This document shows positions 16,430 through 25,904 of a DNA stretch of 64,000 bases, one piece after another. The notes below the pieces were generated by a model. It was not told the DNA's origin and did no database searches. It worked only from the letters and a program-made list of their open reading frames with translations. The stretch's first letter is position 1. Every line of letters starts with the position of its first letter. A program made the position numbers and the translations under genes. This DNA is from CAZUCE01 sp964619265 (GTDB lineage: Bacteria; Planctomycetota; UBA1135; GCA-002686595), in NCBI GenBank assembly GCA_964619265.1, contig CAZUCE010000013.1, positions 1 through 64,000 of the forward strand, given 5' to 3'.

Positions 16430-17044
16430 CTAGCGAAGCGGATCGCCGGAGTACTTGAGCCACCAGCGCTCCCAAGCGGCAACGCCGAGCTCACGCCCGG
16501 TCTCCCCTCCGCGGGGATCAAATCCAAGCATTTCGCCGGTCGCTTCGCGCAGAGCCTCGATCGCGAGTCCGCGGACGTAGACGCGCTCGTCTTCGAGGCC
16601 GATGATCAGAACCGGAATCTCGGCCCAGTCGCCCAGGCGAACCATGGTGCGAGCACGCTCGAGCTTGAGGTCCTGACTGCGGGTCTCCTCGAGCCAATTC
16701 GCTTCACGCAGCGGATCCACCAGGCGACGGTCGCCGCTGGCGCCGAACGCAGCAAACGCCGCCGAGGCCACTTCCTCGGATTCGTCGGCGAGCAGATCGA
16801 AGAGAGTCTCGTAGGCCGGCTCGCCGATCGAGGCGAACCAGCGGATCTGCTCGATGCGCTCGATGCCACGGGTGTACGGGAGGCGCGCGGCTTCGTCGTC
16901 GAGCTGCTGCTCAAGAAGCAGCGACGGCGCGAGCCAGCGGCCTTCGTTCAGTTCACTGACCTTGGCCTCCTTGGTGGACTGGCAGCCGGAGGAGAGGAGA
17001 ACGGTGAACAGAGTGAAGCCGAGAAGGGCAGTGGGCGCGTGCAT
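16430..17044 (-). CDS. HEAT-repeat lipoprotein
   Basis: 204 residues from ATG 17044, chosen so that the signal peptide reads MHAPTALLGFTLFTVLLSSGC, with lipobox LSSGC. An upstream ATG at 17095 would add 17 residues. The mature protein has HEAT-like helical pairs (SEEVASAAFAAFGASGDRRL, RVYVRGLAIEALREATGE). It ends FDPRGGETGRELGVAAWERW followed by WLKYSG, again the W-x-x-W-W tail. It should sit in the periplasm, anchored by a lipid. No enzymatic motif. Function unknown. Confidence 0.75.
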   Translation of the reverse strand: MHAPTALLGFTLFTVLLSSGCQSTKEAKVSELNEGRWLAPSLLLEQQLDDEAARLPYTRGIERIEQIRWFASIGEPAYETLFDLLADESEEVASAAFAAFGASGDRRLVDPLREANWLEETRSQDLKLERARTMVRLGDWAEIPVLIIGLEDERVYVRGLAIEALREATGEMLGFDPRGGETGRELGVAAWERWWLKYSGDPLR

Positions 17045-17178
17045 AATCGGAGATCGGTACGGGAAGGGTGTGCGAAACGCTTTCCCTGCCGTCATCGTCC
17101 CCGCTGTTCAAAACCCTTGACCCTTGGGCCGCCGGAGTTGTCGCGTTCCCAGGAGCGGGCCCGTACCTCGAATCCCTC

Positions 17179-19755
17179 TTATCTCCGCGGCCGGCTTGAG
17201 CCGGCGCCCAGCAAGAGCCCGGCGAGCCCCACCAGCAGACCCAAAACCAGTAGGGGGCGATGGGAGGGGTGGGCTCCGCGGACCGCGGCCGGGAGGCGGA
17301 CCGCCCGAGGTGGCTCCAGCTTCAGGCCCGACGCAAGCGGCCGATGCTCCGGCAGCGGCGGCAGCTCCAGCGGCAGACGCAGGACCTGGCCGCGATCCTC
17401 AAGGACCAACAGGCCCGATGGCCCCGCCTCACCCATCGCGAGGGCCTCGAGCGCTTCGGCAGGTCCGAGCGCGATGAACTCGCCCGGTTGCTGCGCCGCG
17501 GGGTCGGGACCGAGTTCCAAGCTCAGCTCCCGCGTGCCGAGGAAGCGGGCGGATCGCTTGGGCGGACCCTCGACCTCCAGGCCGGACACCCGCAGCCCGG
17601 CGCCGGTTGCCCCCCAGCCGCCCTGCGCCTTGGGCCCGAGTTGGCGTTCCCTCGTTTCCAAACCGCGCAGCAACGGGCCGAACAAATCTCCGCGACCGTA
17701 CCAACCTGCGCCGAAGTCCTCGCTCGGTTGACTGGCGAGCGCCACGCACAGCCCCGCTCCAACCCGCCAAGCAGCTGCCAGGGGTTCGCCCATCCCGCTC
17801 TCCAGCAGGAGCTGCGCCCCCTCGCGGACGCGCCCGTGCACCGCGCGCCCGGGAGCTGACCAGGAGCTCGAAAATCCCAGGTCGAACGGCCCGGGGAGTG
17901 CGATCGCCAACCCGCTCGCCGAAAAGAACCGATCGGCCAAGGAGCGTTCCTCGACCAAGCGCTCCAGGTCCGCCGCGTCCGGAGCCAGCAAAACCTCGCC
18001 CCGGGGTCCGGCCAGCTGGGTTAAGTAGGCGATTTCGGCGCGGTCTCCAATCGCGATGGCACACAGTTCGGTGCTTGAGCGCGCTAGTGAATCTGCCAGA
18101 GCCTTCGCCCGTTCGCTCACGCGAACCGGATCGCTCTCTTCGCGACCATCGGTCAACAGCAAAACCAACTCGTGAGTCCCCGGCGCCGGCGCTTTCGCGC
18201 GGCGCGCAGCTAGCTGTTCCAGGCTGTACAAAAGCGCGGTGGCTCCCGAGGCCCGCGGGAGAGCAACCAGCTCGCGCACGCGCGCGGAGCGCTCGGCGTC
18301 TCCGCCCACATCGCCCTCAGACAGCAGCGGAATCTCGGTGAGGAGCGCGTCGGTAAAGAACTGCAGCGTCAAGCGATCGCCGGAAGCCATCGCCCGCGCC
18401 AACTGGAAGGCTGCCTCGCGAACCGCTTCGAACGGCTCGCCTTCCATCGAGCCGGATCGGTCCATCAGCAGGCGCACGTGTCGCGGCTCGCGATCGATGG
18501 GCTCGGCGACGAACGGCAACAGGGGCAAGACGCCCGCGCCGTCCCGAGGAACCAACTGACTCGCACCCCCGAACCACAAGACGCCGCCTCCCGAGCGCAA
18601 GAACCCCTCCACCACCGGCGGCTCGAGGTCGGCCGGCGCCAGGCCAGCTAGCACGAGCACCGCGGCGCGCCCCAACTCGGCGGCGAACTGCTCGCGCCCG
18701 GCTGACCGGAGAACGAAACCGGGATCCCGATCCAGACCGAGGTCACCGGCGACCTGCTTTGCGGCAGCGGCGCTCTGCGCAACGACCAAAACCTCCAGGG
18801 AACCGGCCGGCAAGATACGGAAGCGCCGCGCGTCGTTCTCGGGGAACGCGTCCGAACCACGCGGGCTCGCCACCCGAACCTCGAACTCAAGGCCGGCCGT
18901 GCTAGCCGTTGCTCCGAGCTCGCGTAGGGCCGGGAGTTCCCAGCGCACCTCGCGGGCGCCTGGTTCCAAATCGGTCAACTCAACGCGCAGCAGCTCATCG
19001 CCGGACTCCCATCCCGAACCGGATCCAACCCGTACTTCGATCCAGGCCTGCTCGGGCAACGGTCCTTGCAACTCGAGAGCCGCGGCTAACGGAATGGCCG
19101 CGTCCGGAGCGATCCGTTCGGGAACTCGCAGACGCGCAAGGGCCAGGTCTCCGCGGAGCTCTGGGCCAGGATCCAGGAGCTCGACTTGTACGCCGATCGA
19201 AGCCAGCAGTTCGAATTTGGCCCGCATCCGCTCCGGGCGGTCCACCCTGCCGTCCGAAAGCCACAGCAGGCGGTCGACCTGCGGGACCGCATCGATTTCG
19301 TCGCGATCGAATCGACCCTTGGCCTCGAGACTCTCGAGTGCCGCCATAAGATCGCTGGAGCGCGGGTCGAGGTCCGCACGGCGCCCAGCCAACAGACCAG
19401 CGTTGCCGTTCGACAGCTCCGCAAGCAGATCGCGGGCATCGCCAAGTTCAAAAAGTGTCGCCGAGCCGCGTCCGTAGCTGACCACCTCGATCGGAGCCCC
19501 GCGGGCTTGAGCCGCTTGCGCCGCCGCGCGCAAGGTGGCGCGCGCCGCCTTGGACCAGGCTGGGCGAGGTCTCAACACGCTGTCGGAGGCGTCCAGAAGC
19601 ACGACCGTTGCGGGCACCACGCTCCCCGGCGCCACAAAGCGAGTCATCCCCAAAAGGGCGGCCACCAGCAGGATCACCCCCGCCGCCGCGCGGAAGGCGG
19701 TTCCGTTCACCCGGCCGCGGACCCCGCTCCAGCGCGTGCGGCGCTTGCGATCCAC
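17179..19755 (-). CDS. Large membrane protein with von Willebrand factor A domain
   Basis: 858 residues. A membrane segment lies near residues 22-41, and a second near the C-terminus (LLVLGLLVGLAGLLLGAG). A first, incomplete vWA-like region starts VVLLDASDSVLRP. A full vWA domain begins near residue 428 with the MIDAS motif DRSGSM, then GATALLYSLEQLA and LLLTDGREESD, so metal-dependent ligand binding is expected. Between them, around residues 320-400, SLEVLVVAQSAA to RSGGGVLWFGGASQL looks like the glutamine-amidotransferase-like fold found in many bacterial vWA membrane proteins. No MoxR ATPase is nearby. Its start overlaps the 3' end of mnmA by 49 nt, so both are probably on one transcript. 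Confidence 0.8.
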   Translation of the reverse strand: MDRKRRTRWSGVRGRVNGTAFRAAAGVILLVAALLGMTRFVAPGSVVPATVVLLDASDSVLRPRPAWSKAARATLRAAAQAAQARGAPIEVVSYGRGSATLFELGDARDLLAELSNGNAGLLAGRRADLDPRSSDLMAALESLEAKGRFDRDEIDAVPQVDRLLWLSDGRVDRPERMRAKFELLASIGVQVELLDPGPELRGDLALARLRVPERIAPDAAIPLAAALELQGPLPEQAWIEVRVGSGSGWESGDELLRVELTDLEPGAREVRWELPALRELGATASTAGLEFEVRVASPRGSDAFPENDARRFRILPAGSLEVLVVAQSAAAAKQVAGDLGLDRDPGFVLRSAGREQFAAELGRAAVLVLAGLAPADLEPPVVEGFLRSGGGVLWFGGASQLVPRDGAGVLPLLPFVAEPIDREPRHVRLLMDRSGSMEGEPFEAVREAAFQLARAMASGDRLTLQFFTDALLTEIPLLSEGDVGGDAERSARVRELVALPRASGATALLYSLEQLAARRAKAPAPGTHELVLLLTDGREESDPVRVSERAKALADSLARSSTELCAIAIGDRAEIAYLTQLAGPRGEVLLAPDAADLERLVEERSLADRFFSASGLAIALPGPFDLGFSSSWSAPGRAVHGRVREGAQLLLESGMGEPLAAAWRVGAGLCVALASQPSEDFGAGWYGRGDLFGPLLRGLETRERQLGPKAQGGWGATGAGLRVSGLEVEGPPKRSARFLGTRELSLELGPDPAAQQPGEFIALGPAEALEALAMGEAGPSGLLVLEDRGQVLRLPLELPPLPEHRPLASGLKLEPPRAVRLPAAVRGAHPSHRPLLVLGLLVGLAGLLLGAGSSRPRR

Positions 19756-20873
19756 GAACCGCCGATCAGTCGGTCTTCCAGGTAAAACGCTGCGCCTTGT
19801 CCGGGGGTCACGGCCGACTGAGGTTCGTCGAAGTGAACGCGCGCGCGCGGCCCCGCGAGATCGAGCGTCGCAGGTGCGGCGTGGTGGTGATAGCGGATCT
19901 GGACGAGGATGCGCAGCTCGCCGCTTGCGGGCGGGTCGACCCCGATCCAGTTCGGCTCATCCAGGATGGCGCTCTCGAACAGACACTCGTCCTTCGAGCC
20001 CACGACAACCCTGTCGTTCTCCGCGTCCAGCTCAACGACATAGCGCGGCTCCGCCGACCCGCCCAGGCCATGGCCGCGGCGCTGGCCAATCGTGAACATC
20101 GGGACTCCGCCGTGGTCCGCCAGATGCTGACCGGCGGTGTCGACGACACGGCCCGGACGCAGCTCGACCCCATGTTGCTCCAGCAGCTTTCGGTAATCGT
20201 TGCCGGGCACGAAGCAAATTTCTTGGCTGTCGGGCTTCGCGTGGGTGCGCAGCCCGGCCTGCTCGGCGAGTTTGCGAACCGCAGGCTTCTCGAGGCCGCC
20301 GAGCGGCAGGCGGGTGCGCGCCAGGTCGGCCTCCGCAACTGAGAACAACTGATAGCTCTGATCCTTGCGGCGATCGAGCCCGCGACGCACGCGCACGCGG
20401 CCGTTCTCGTCCCGATCGAGCTTCGCGTAGTGACCGGTGGCAACGCCCGCCGCGCCCACCTCGTCGGCGAAGTCCATCAGGCGCCGAAACTTCAGGTCGC
20501 GGTTGCAGACCGCGCACGGGTTGGGCGTCTTGCCTTGCTTGTAGGAATCGAGGAAGTAGCGAATTACGTCGCGAAATTCCTCGCCCAGGTCGACCGCCTG
20601 GAACGGAATTTCGAGCCCAGCCGCCACCATGCGCGCATCGCGAGCGTCATTCACGGAGCAGCAGGACTTCTTGCCCGCGTCGGCTGCCGAAACCTTGACC
20701 CCGTTCCGCATGAACAATCCGACCAACTCGTGTCCCGCCTCGCGCAGCATCCAAGCCACCGCCGACGAGTCCACTCCGCCGCTCATGGCGACCACCAGCC
20801 GCGCGGCGGGGTCGAACACGTCGGGAACCGGCGCCGGAGCGCCAGGAGCAGAATCGGAGGATCGATCGGACAC
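19707..20873 (-). CDS. mnmA: tRNA-specific 2-thiouridylase MnmA
   Basis: 388 residues from GTG 20873, which gives a length near the family norm. The open frame continues upstream in low-complexity sequence, so the exact start is uncertain. The PP-loop ATP motif SGGVDSS is at residues 31-37. The two catalytic Cys residues are in NPCAVCNRD (near 121) and QEICFVPGNDY (near 218). The enzyme adds sulfur to C2 of U34 in Lys, Glu and Gln tRNAs. The C-terminal barrel ends EDRLIGGSWI plus a short Ala-rich tail. mnmG, which modifies C5 of the same base, lies about 5 kb away on the same strand. Confidence 0.93.
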   Translation of the reverse strand: MSDRSSDSAPGAPAPVPDVFDPAARLVVAMSGGVDSSAVAWMLREAGHELVGLFMRNGVKVSAADAGKKSCCSVNDARDARMVAAGLEIPFQAVDLGEEFRDVIRYFLDSYKQGKTPNPCAVCNRDLKFRRLMDFADEVGAAGVATGHYAKLDRDENGRVRVRRGLDRRKDQSYQLFSVAEADLARTRLPLGGLEKPAVRKLAEQAGLRTHAKPDSQEICFVPGNDYRKLLEQHGVELRPGRVVDTAGQHLADHGGVPMFTIGQRRGHGLGGSAEPRYVVELDAENDRVVVGSKDECLFESAILDEPNWIGVDPPASGELRILVQIRYHHHAAPATLDLAGPRARVHFDEPQSAVTPGQGAAFYLEDRLIGGSWIASAARAGAGSAAG

Positions 20874-21112
20874 GAAAGAGACGGATTGGGTGGACCAGCG
20901 GGCTCCGCAGAAGCCGGAGAACAGAGCGCCGGCCCCTGAGGGTAGCGACCCCACGGTCCACGTCGACCCAGCGGAGCCTTCTGCCCTTCCGCCCGATGCT
21001 CTAGGGTCTGCTCCCCCAGCTCGCGGCGCGGGACTCACAACCCATGCCGCCGGCCTGCCAGGCGAGAACCTGGCTGCGCCCCCCCCCGGCCGCCGATTCG
21101 ATTCGAAACCAG

Positions 21113-21481
21113 ATGACCCTCCCTGCGCAGATTCCCTCCCCGCTCCTGATCCCCGACTCCCTGCTTGCCCTGGCGGCTCCCGAGCCGGGTGGCAATCCGC
21201 TGCTGGGCAGCTGGGTTCCGATTGTGGCGATGGTGCTGATCTTCTGGCTCGTGGTGATCGCGCCCGAACGCAAGCAACGCCGGCTGCGAGAGGAGATGCT
21301 GGGTGCCTTGAAGAAGGGCGACGAGGTTCTCACGAACGGCGGAATGCTGGGCAAAGTCACCCAGGTCCGGGACGCCCAGGAGGTGACCCTGGAGGTCGCC
21401 GACGGAGTTCGGATCCGGTTCCTGCGGTCGGCCATCTCCAGCCTGCGCGAACCCTCATCCGGCGGATCTTCCGACAGCTGA
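21113..21481 (+). CDS. yajC: Preprotein translocase subunit YajC
   Basis: 122 residues from ATG 21113. Single membrane segment WVPIVAMVLIFWLVVIAP (about 34-51), then the cytoplasmic domain starting RKQRRLREEMLGALKKGDEV with VLTNGGMLGKV and the closing FLRSAISS. These are the standard YajC landmarks. YajC associates with SecDF-YidC at the Sec channel. secD and secF are not in this window. The YraN-like gene follows after 2 nt. Confidence 0.92.
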   Translation: MTLPAQIPSPLLIPDSLLALAAPEPGGNPLLGSWVPIVAMVLIFWLVVIAPERKQRRLREEMLGALKKGDEVLTNGGMLGKVTQVRDAQEVTLEVADGVRIRFLRSAISSLREPSSGGSSDS

Positions 21482-21483
21482 TC

Positions 21484-22089
21484 TTGCGCGGCGCGCCTCG
21501 CGTAGCCCTGCGCCTCGTAGACCTCTCGGGGTCCGAACTGGGCGAACTCGGCGAGCGCCTGGCGGCCCGCTGGCTGCGGAGACAGGGCGGACGCCCGGTG
21601 GCCCGGCGTTTGCGCGTGAAAGGTGTTGAGGTCGATCTGCTCGTACGACTTCCAAGCCATCGCCCACAGATCCAGCGGCTGGCTCTGGTCGAGGTCAAGG
21701 CTTCCTGGCGCACAGGCGCTGCCCGGCTCGGAGAGCTCCGCTACCGGCCTGGCGTCCGGCTCGACCAAAAGCGCCTGCAGCGGCTCCGGCGGGCCGCCCG
21801 AGCGCTCGAAGACTGTTCCCAAGGTGGCCCGCGGCGGGCGACCGCCGTCCAGGTTCAGGTCGATCTCGTCGAGGTTCTGGCCTCCGAGCGGGGTGCCACT
21901 CTCGAAATCCAGCGCGAGGGGAACCTGATCGCGCCGCTCCCCAAACCGGAGGAGGAATCGTTCGGCATGGCCCCTGCGGCCGGATCGACCCGACTTCCCG
22001 AGGCCGTTCGGAGCGCCCTGCGCCCCGATCTCGCAGACAAGGGGCCAGGCCCAGCTCAAGAAAAGGGGGGGAATCCCGCCGAGAAGTAG
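21484..22089 (+). CDS. UPF0102 (YraN) family nuclease-like protein with C-terminal extension
   Basis: About 201 residues from TTG 21484; no ATG or GTG is available near the conserved start, so the start is a best guess. The UPF0102 pattern is clear: GELGERLAARWLRRQGG, then KGVEVDLLVR with the catalytic-type Asp, LALVEVKASWRTG with E-x-K, and LDQKRLQRLRRAARAL. These form the Asp, Glu and Lys core of an endonuclease-like fold. The usual N-R-x-x-x-G-E-I-D is altered (GVEVD). A C-terminal part of roughly 70 residues, rich in Pro, Glu and Ala, is beyond the family norm. It is probably co-translated with yajC. Biological role in the family is not settled. Confidence 0.72.
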   Translation: MRGAPRVALRLVDLSGSELGELGERLAARWLRRQGGRPVARRLRVKGVEVDLLVRLPSHRPQIQRLALVEVKASWRTGAARLGELRYRPGVRLDQKRLQRLRRAARALEDCSQGGPRRATAVQVQVDLVEVLASERGATLEIQREGNLIAPLPKPEEESFGMAPAAGSTRLPEAVRSALRPDLADKGPGPAQEKGGNPAEK

Positions 22090-22205
22090 AATCTCCTCTG
22101 CTCGGGTGGCGCGGAGTCCGCACCACAGGACTCCTGCGACACCCACTCGGCGCCCTGCCACTCCCAGCCGGGTGCTCCAAGCCAGCAGCCCCCCATTGGG
22201 GATCC

Positions 22206-23837
22206 ATGCTCCAAGTTCTCCGCCAGACCGTCTCCCTTCGCAAGTTCCTGCTGTTCGCAGGCGAGACGGTCCTGCTCACTTTGGTCGTCGCAGCGATGAT
22301 GTCGGCGCACCTGTGGGGCGATCCGACGCGACTCGTTCGTCAAGCGATCGCGATCCCTGGGTTTACGATCGAAGAAGCCACCCTGCGCTGCTTCTTCTCT
22401 TCCTTCCTCGTTGCAGGAATCGGTCAAGCCGCCATCTCGTTCAACGAGTTGTACGAGTTCCGGGTTTCAGCCTCCCGCTACGAGCGTTTTTCGCGAATCG
22501 TCTCCTCCTGCGGCCTGGCGGCGGTCCTGGCGGTAGGCGCCATCGCTCTCACGCGGCTTTGGGGTCTCGACTACCTGCTCGACTTCCCGGGCCTGACGCT
22601 CAGCCGAACGGTTCAGACCCTGGTCTTCAGCCTGATCCTTGGCTTCGCAGCCTTGTATCTGTGGCGACTTCTCTTCCATAGCCTGCTGCAGCGCCTTTCC
22701 TGGCGCGAGCGCGTTCTGCTGCTCAGTTCGGCCGACAATTCGCCGTCCCTGCTGGAAGCTCTCGCCACCGACTCCCAGGGCGACTACGAGTTGGTCGGTC
22801 TGATCGACGCGGAAGACCTGCGGCCGGAAACCGACCCGGCCGCTGGATCGAGCGACCCGCTCGGCGGTGCCATCCGGTTTTCAAGCAGCAGCGCGCTACC
22901 GGCTCTCCATCCTCGCCGCGGTCCCAGCCCCCTCGGCGGCTGGCCGCACCTGCGAACGCCCAACCCCACTTCTTCGGCATCGGGTCCGCGGCTAGCCGAC
23001 CTTCCCCGCCACCGCCCTCTTCCGGGCGAGCCGCTGCTGGAGATGGTCCGGCGCCTCGATGTAGGGCACCTGTTGGTCAGCCTCGAAGATCGACGGGGAG
23101 TCCTCCCGACCGGCGATCTACTGGCCTGCCGCCTCGCCGGCGTTACGGTCGAGGAGGGCGAGTCCCTCTACGAGCGTGCCACAGGCCGAATCGCCGTCGA
23201 GGCTCTGCGTCCTTCGTACCTCATCTTCAACAGCGGGTTCTCCAATAGCCCGCTGTCCGAGCTGGTCAAGCGAATCTTCGACCTGGTGGCCGCCACCCTC
23301 TTGCTGCTGCTCCTGTGGCCGATGATGCTGCTCACCGCACTCGCTGTCCGGCTCGACTCCAAGGGCCCGGTCTTGTTTCGGCAGGAACGCATCGGTCGCT
23401 ACGGGCAGCCGTTTGTTTTGAACAAATTTCGCTCCATGCGGGTCGACGCCGAAAAAGCGACCGGCCCGGTTTGGGCCCAAAAGGATGACCCACGCGTCAC
23501 GCGCGTTGGCCGCTTCCTGCGGAAGACACGCCTGGACGAATTCCCCCAACTGTTCAACGTTTTGGCCGGCTCGATGTCCTTGGTTGGACCTCGTCCGGAG
23601 CGACGCGTCTTCATCGATGACCTGATGAAGCAGATCCCTTACTACGACCAACGGCACACCGTGCAGCCCGGCGTCACGGGCTGGGCTCAGATCAACTACC
23701 CCTACGGGAACACGGTGGAGGACGCCTTGCAAAAGCTCCAGTACGACCTGTTCTATATCAAGTATCGGTCGCTGTTCCTCGACATGTCGATCCTGGTCCA
23801 GACGATCAAGACGGTGGTCCTGCGCCGGGGTACGTGA
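22206..23837 (+). CDS. Polyprenyl-phosphate sugar transferase (EpsB / exosortase-associated type)
   Basis: 543 residues. Four N-terminal membrane segments (about 12-30, 58-78, 98-118, 142-162) and an opening VLRQTVSLRKFLLFAGE characteristic of the EpsB-type transferases linked to PEP-CTERM/exosortase systems. A Rossmann-like middle domain follows. The catalytic domain runs from about 350, with KRIFDLVAATLLLLLLWPMM, LFRQERIGRYGQPF, KFRSMR, RKTRLDEFPQLFNVL, SLVGPRPE and GVTGWAQINYP. It transfers a sugar phosphate to undecaprenyl phosphate at the inner membrane, starting exopolysaccharide repeat synthesis. The transferase cluster starts about 4.5 kb downstream. No exosortase gene is visible. Confidence 0.88.
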   Translation: MLQVLRQTVSLRKFLLFAGETVLLTLVVAAMMSAHLWGDPTRLVRQAIAIPGFTIEEATLRCFFSSFLVAGIGQAAISFNELYEFRVSASRYERFSRIVSSCGLAAVLAVGAIALTRLWGLDYLLDFPGLTLSRTVQTLVFSLILGFAALYLWRLLFHSLLQRLSWRERVLLLSSADNSPSLLEALATDSQGDYELVGLIDAEDLRPETDPAAGSSDPLGGAIRFSSSSALPALHPRRGPSPLGGWPHLRTPNPTSSASGPRLADLPRHRPLPGEPLLEMVRRLDVGHLLVSLEDRRGVLPTGDLLACRLAGVTVEEGESLYERATGRIAVEALRPSYLIFNSGFSNSPLSELVKRIFDLVAATLLLLLLWPMMLLTALAVRLDSKGPVLFRQERIGRYGQPFVLNKFRSMRVDAEKATGPVWAQKDDPRVTRVGRFLRKTRLDEFPQLFNVLAGSMSLVGPRPERRVFIDDLMKQIPYYDQRHTVQPGVTGWAQINYPYGNTVEDALQKLQYDLFYIKYRSLFLDMSILVQTIKTVVLRRGT

Positions 23838-23878
23838 GGTTCACCCGGAAGGCGAGAGGCTGGGCTCTGGCCCCTTGG

Positions 23879-25831
23879 CTAACGCTCTCCCCCGGAACTG
23901 TTCGGGCCGCGACGCAGGCGCTCGACGTGCACCGCGAGCAGGGCGACGTCCGGCGGCTGGATCCCGGCCAGGCGCGAGGCCTGCCCCAGCGTCCTGGGTT
24001 TGGACGCGATCAGCGTCTCCCGGGCTTCGCCGCGTAGACCTACGATCGTTGCGGGATCCAGCTCGCCCGGAATTTCGATGCGTTCTTGGCGTTCGAGGCG
24101 CTCCACGTCACGGACCTGACGCTCCACGTAGCCGGCGTACTTGACGTCCGCTTCCAGCGCCGTGATCAGATCGGACTCCAGCTCGAGGGCTGCGAGCTCC
24201 GGATGCGACGCCAGCAACTCGCGGGCCGACAGATCGGGCCGCCGCAGGCACTCCTCCAACGTACGGTGATGCCGGGCAGGATCGCGCAGGGTTCGCAGGA
24301 GCTCGTGGGCCGCCGCCAGCTGTCGCCCGCGTGCTTCGGTGCGCTCCACGTCTTGCGTGGAAACCAGTCCCGCTGCTGCGGCCCGTGGCACGAGCCGACG
24401 ATCCGCATTGTCCTGGCGCAGCATCAGCCGGTACTCAGCCCGGCTCGTGAACATGCGGTAAGGCTCGGTCGGGTTGGTGACGATCAAGTCGTCCACCAAA
24501 ACGCCCGCATAGGCCTCGTGACGTTCGAGCACGAAGGGCTCGCGATCCAGGATCCACAACGCCGCATTGGCCCCGGCGAGAAGTCCCTGGGCCGCGGCCT
24601 CCTCATAGCCCGAGGTGCCGTTGATCTGACCGGCCAGATACAGCCCCGGCACCGCCGCGACGGCCAGGGTCGGATCAAGCTGGGACGGCTCGCTGAAGTC
24701 GTACTCCACCGCGTAGCCGTGACGCAGGAAGCGCGCGCGCTCGAGTCCCTCGACGGTCCGCACGAATTCCTCCTGGACCTCCGCCGGCAGCGACGTGGAG
24801 ATGCCGTTTACATAGACCACGTCGGTTCCAAGACTCTCGGGCTCCAGAAACAACTGGTGCCGATCACGGTCCGCGAAGCGCATCACCTTGTCTTCGACCG
24901 ATGGGCAGTAACGTGGTCCAACGCCCTCGATGGCGCCGGTGTACATCGGCGCGCGGTGGATGTTGGCCGCGATCAGCGCGTGCGTGCGCGGGTTGGTGTG
25001 GGTGATGTGGCAGGCGATCTGCTCGAGGGCTGGAAAGTCCCCGCGAGGGGTCCGAAACGAGAACGGCTCAGGTTCCGCATCTCCGAACTGGGGCTCGAGC
25101 CGATCCCAATCGATCGAGTCCGAGGCCAGCCGCGGCGGCGTGCCGGTCTTCAGGCGGCCGGTGCGCAGCCCCAAGCGACGCAGGTCCGCGGAAAGCCCGC
25201 TGACCGTGGCTTCCCCCACTCGTCCGCCGGCAGCCTGGGCTTCCCCGGTGTGCATGATCGCGGCCAGGAAGGTGCCGGTTGTCAAGATCGTGGCAGCGGC
25301 GCGCAGCTCGCGGCCATCTTCCAACTCGACGCCCTCGACGCGCAAGAGGCCGTCGCGCTCGCTCACGATCAAGCGGGCAACCGCACCCTCCACGATGCGA
25401 ACGCCGGCTGCTGCCTCAACCTGGGAGGTGATTTCCTCCCGGTAGCGGTGCCGGTCAGCCTGCGCACGGGGGGCGCGAACCGCGAAACCCTTGGCCGTGT
25501 TCAACATCCGAAACTGAATCCCGGTGCGATCGATGGCAAGCCCCATCGCGCCGCCGAGCGCGTCGACCTCGCGGGCGAGCTGACCCTTGCCGAGTCCGCC
25601 GATCGCGGGGTTGCAGCTCATCTCGCCGATGCGGTCGGCGCGGAAGCTCACCAGCCAGGCCTCGCAACCCACCCGAGCGGCGGCCAGGGCGGCTTCTACG
25701 CCAGCGTGCCCGCCGCCCACGACCAGGACGCGCCTCGGCAACTCGCTCTCGCGCCCCCCCGGCCCGGGAGCTGGGTGTGGGTGGCTGCGGACCCTGGCGC
25801 GGAGTTCTTGGGAGGCGCTCATTCGGTCCAT
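23879..25831 (-). CDS. mnmG: tRNA U34 5-carboxymethylaminomethyl modification enzyme MnmG
   Basis: 650 residues, slightly longer than usual because of a 30-residue N-terminal leader; Met4 (25822) is an alternative start. The FAD-binding loop GGGHAGVEAALAAAR is at residues 39-53. EMSCNPAIGGLGKGQLAREV and GIQFRMLNTAKGFAVRAPRA are family signatures, and GRVGEATVSGLSADL and RLKTGTPPRL are present. Together with MnmE it installs the cmnm5 group on C5 of wobble uridine. MnmE is not in this window, but MnmA is about 5 kb downstream. Confidence 0.95.
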   Translation of the reverse strand: MDRMSASQELRARVRSHPHPAPGPGGRESELPRRVLVVGGGHAGVEAALAAARVGCEAWLVSFRADRIGEMSCNPAIGGLGKGQLAREVDALGGAMGLAIDRTGIQFRMLNTAKGFAVRAPRAQADRHRYREEITSQVEAAAGVRIVEGAVARLIVSERDGLLRVEGVELEDGRELRAAATILTTGTFLAAIMHTGEAQAAGGRVGEATVSGLSADLRRLGLRTGRLKTGTPPRLASDSIDWDRLEPQFGDAEPEPFSFRTPRGDFPALEQIACHITHTNPRTHALIAANIHRAPMYTGAIEGVGPRYCPSVEDKVMRFADRDRHQLFLEPESLGTDVVYVNGISTSLPAEVQEEFVRTVEGLERARFLRHGYAVEYDFSEPSQLDPTLAVAAVPGLYLAGQINGTSGYEEAAAQGLLAGANAALWILDREPFVLERHEAYAGVLVDDLIVTNPTEPYRMFTSRAEYRLMLRQDNADRRLVPRAAAAGLVSTQDVERTEARGRQLAAAHELLRTLRDPARHHRTLEECLRRPDLSARELLASHPELAALELESDLITALEADVKYAGYVERQVRDVERLERQERIEIPGELDPATIVGLRGEARETLIASKPRTLGQASRLAGIQPPDVALLAVHVERLRRGPNSSGGER

Positions 25832-25904
25832 TCCAGCAGCTCGCTGGAGGCAGTCAATGCGAGGCCGGTCAATCTACCGGGCCCGCCGGTCGATGAATGG
25901 GCTT

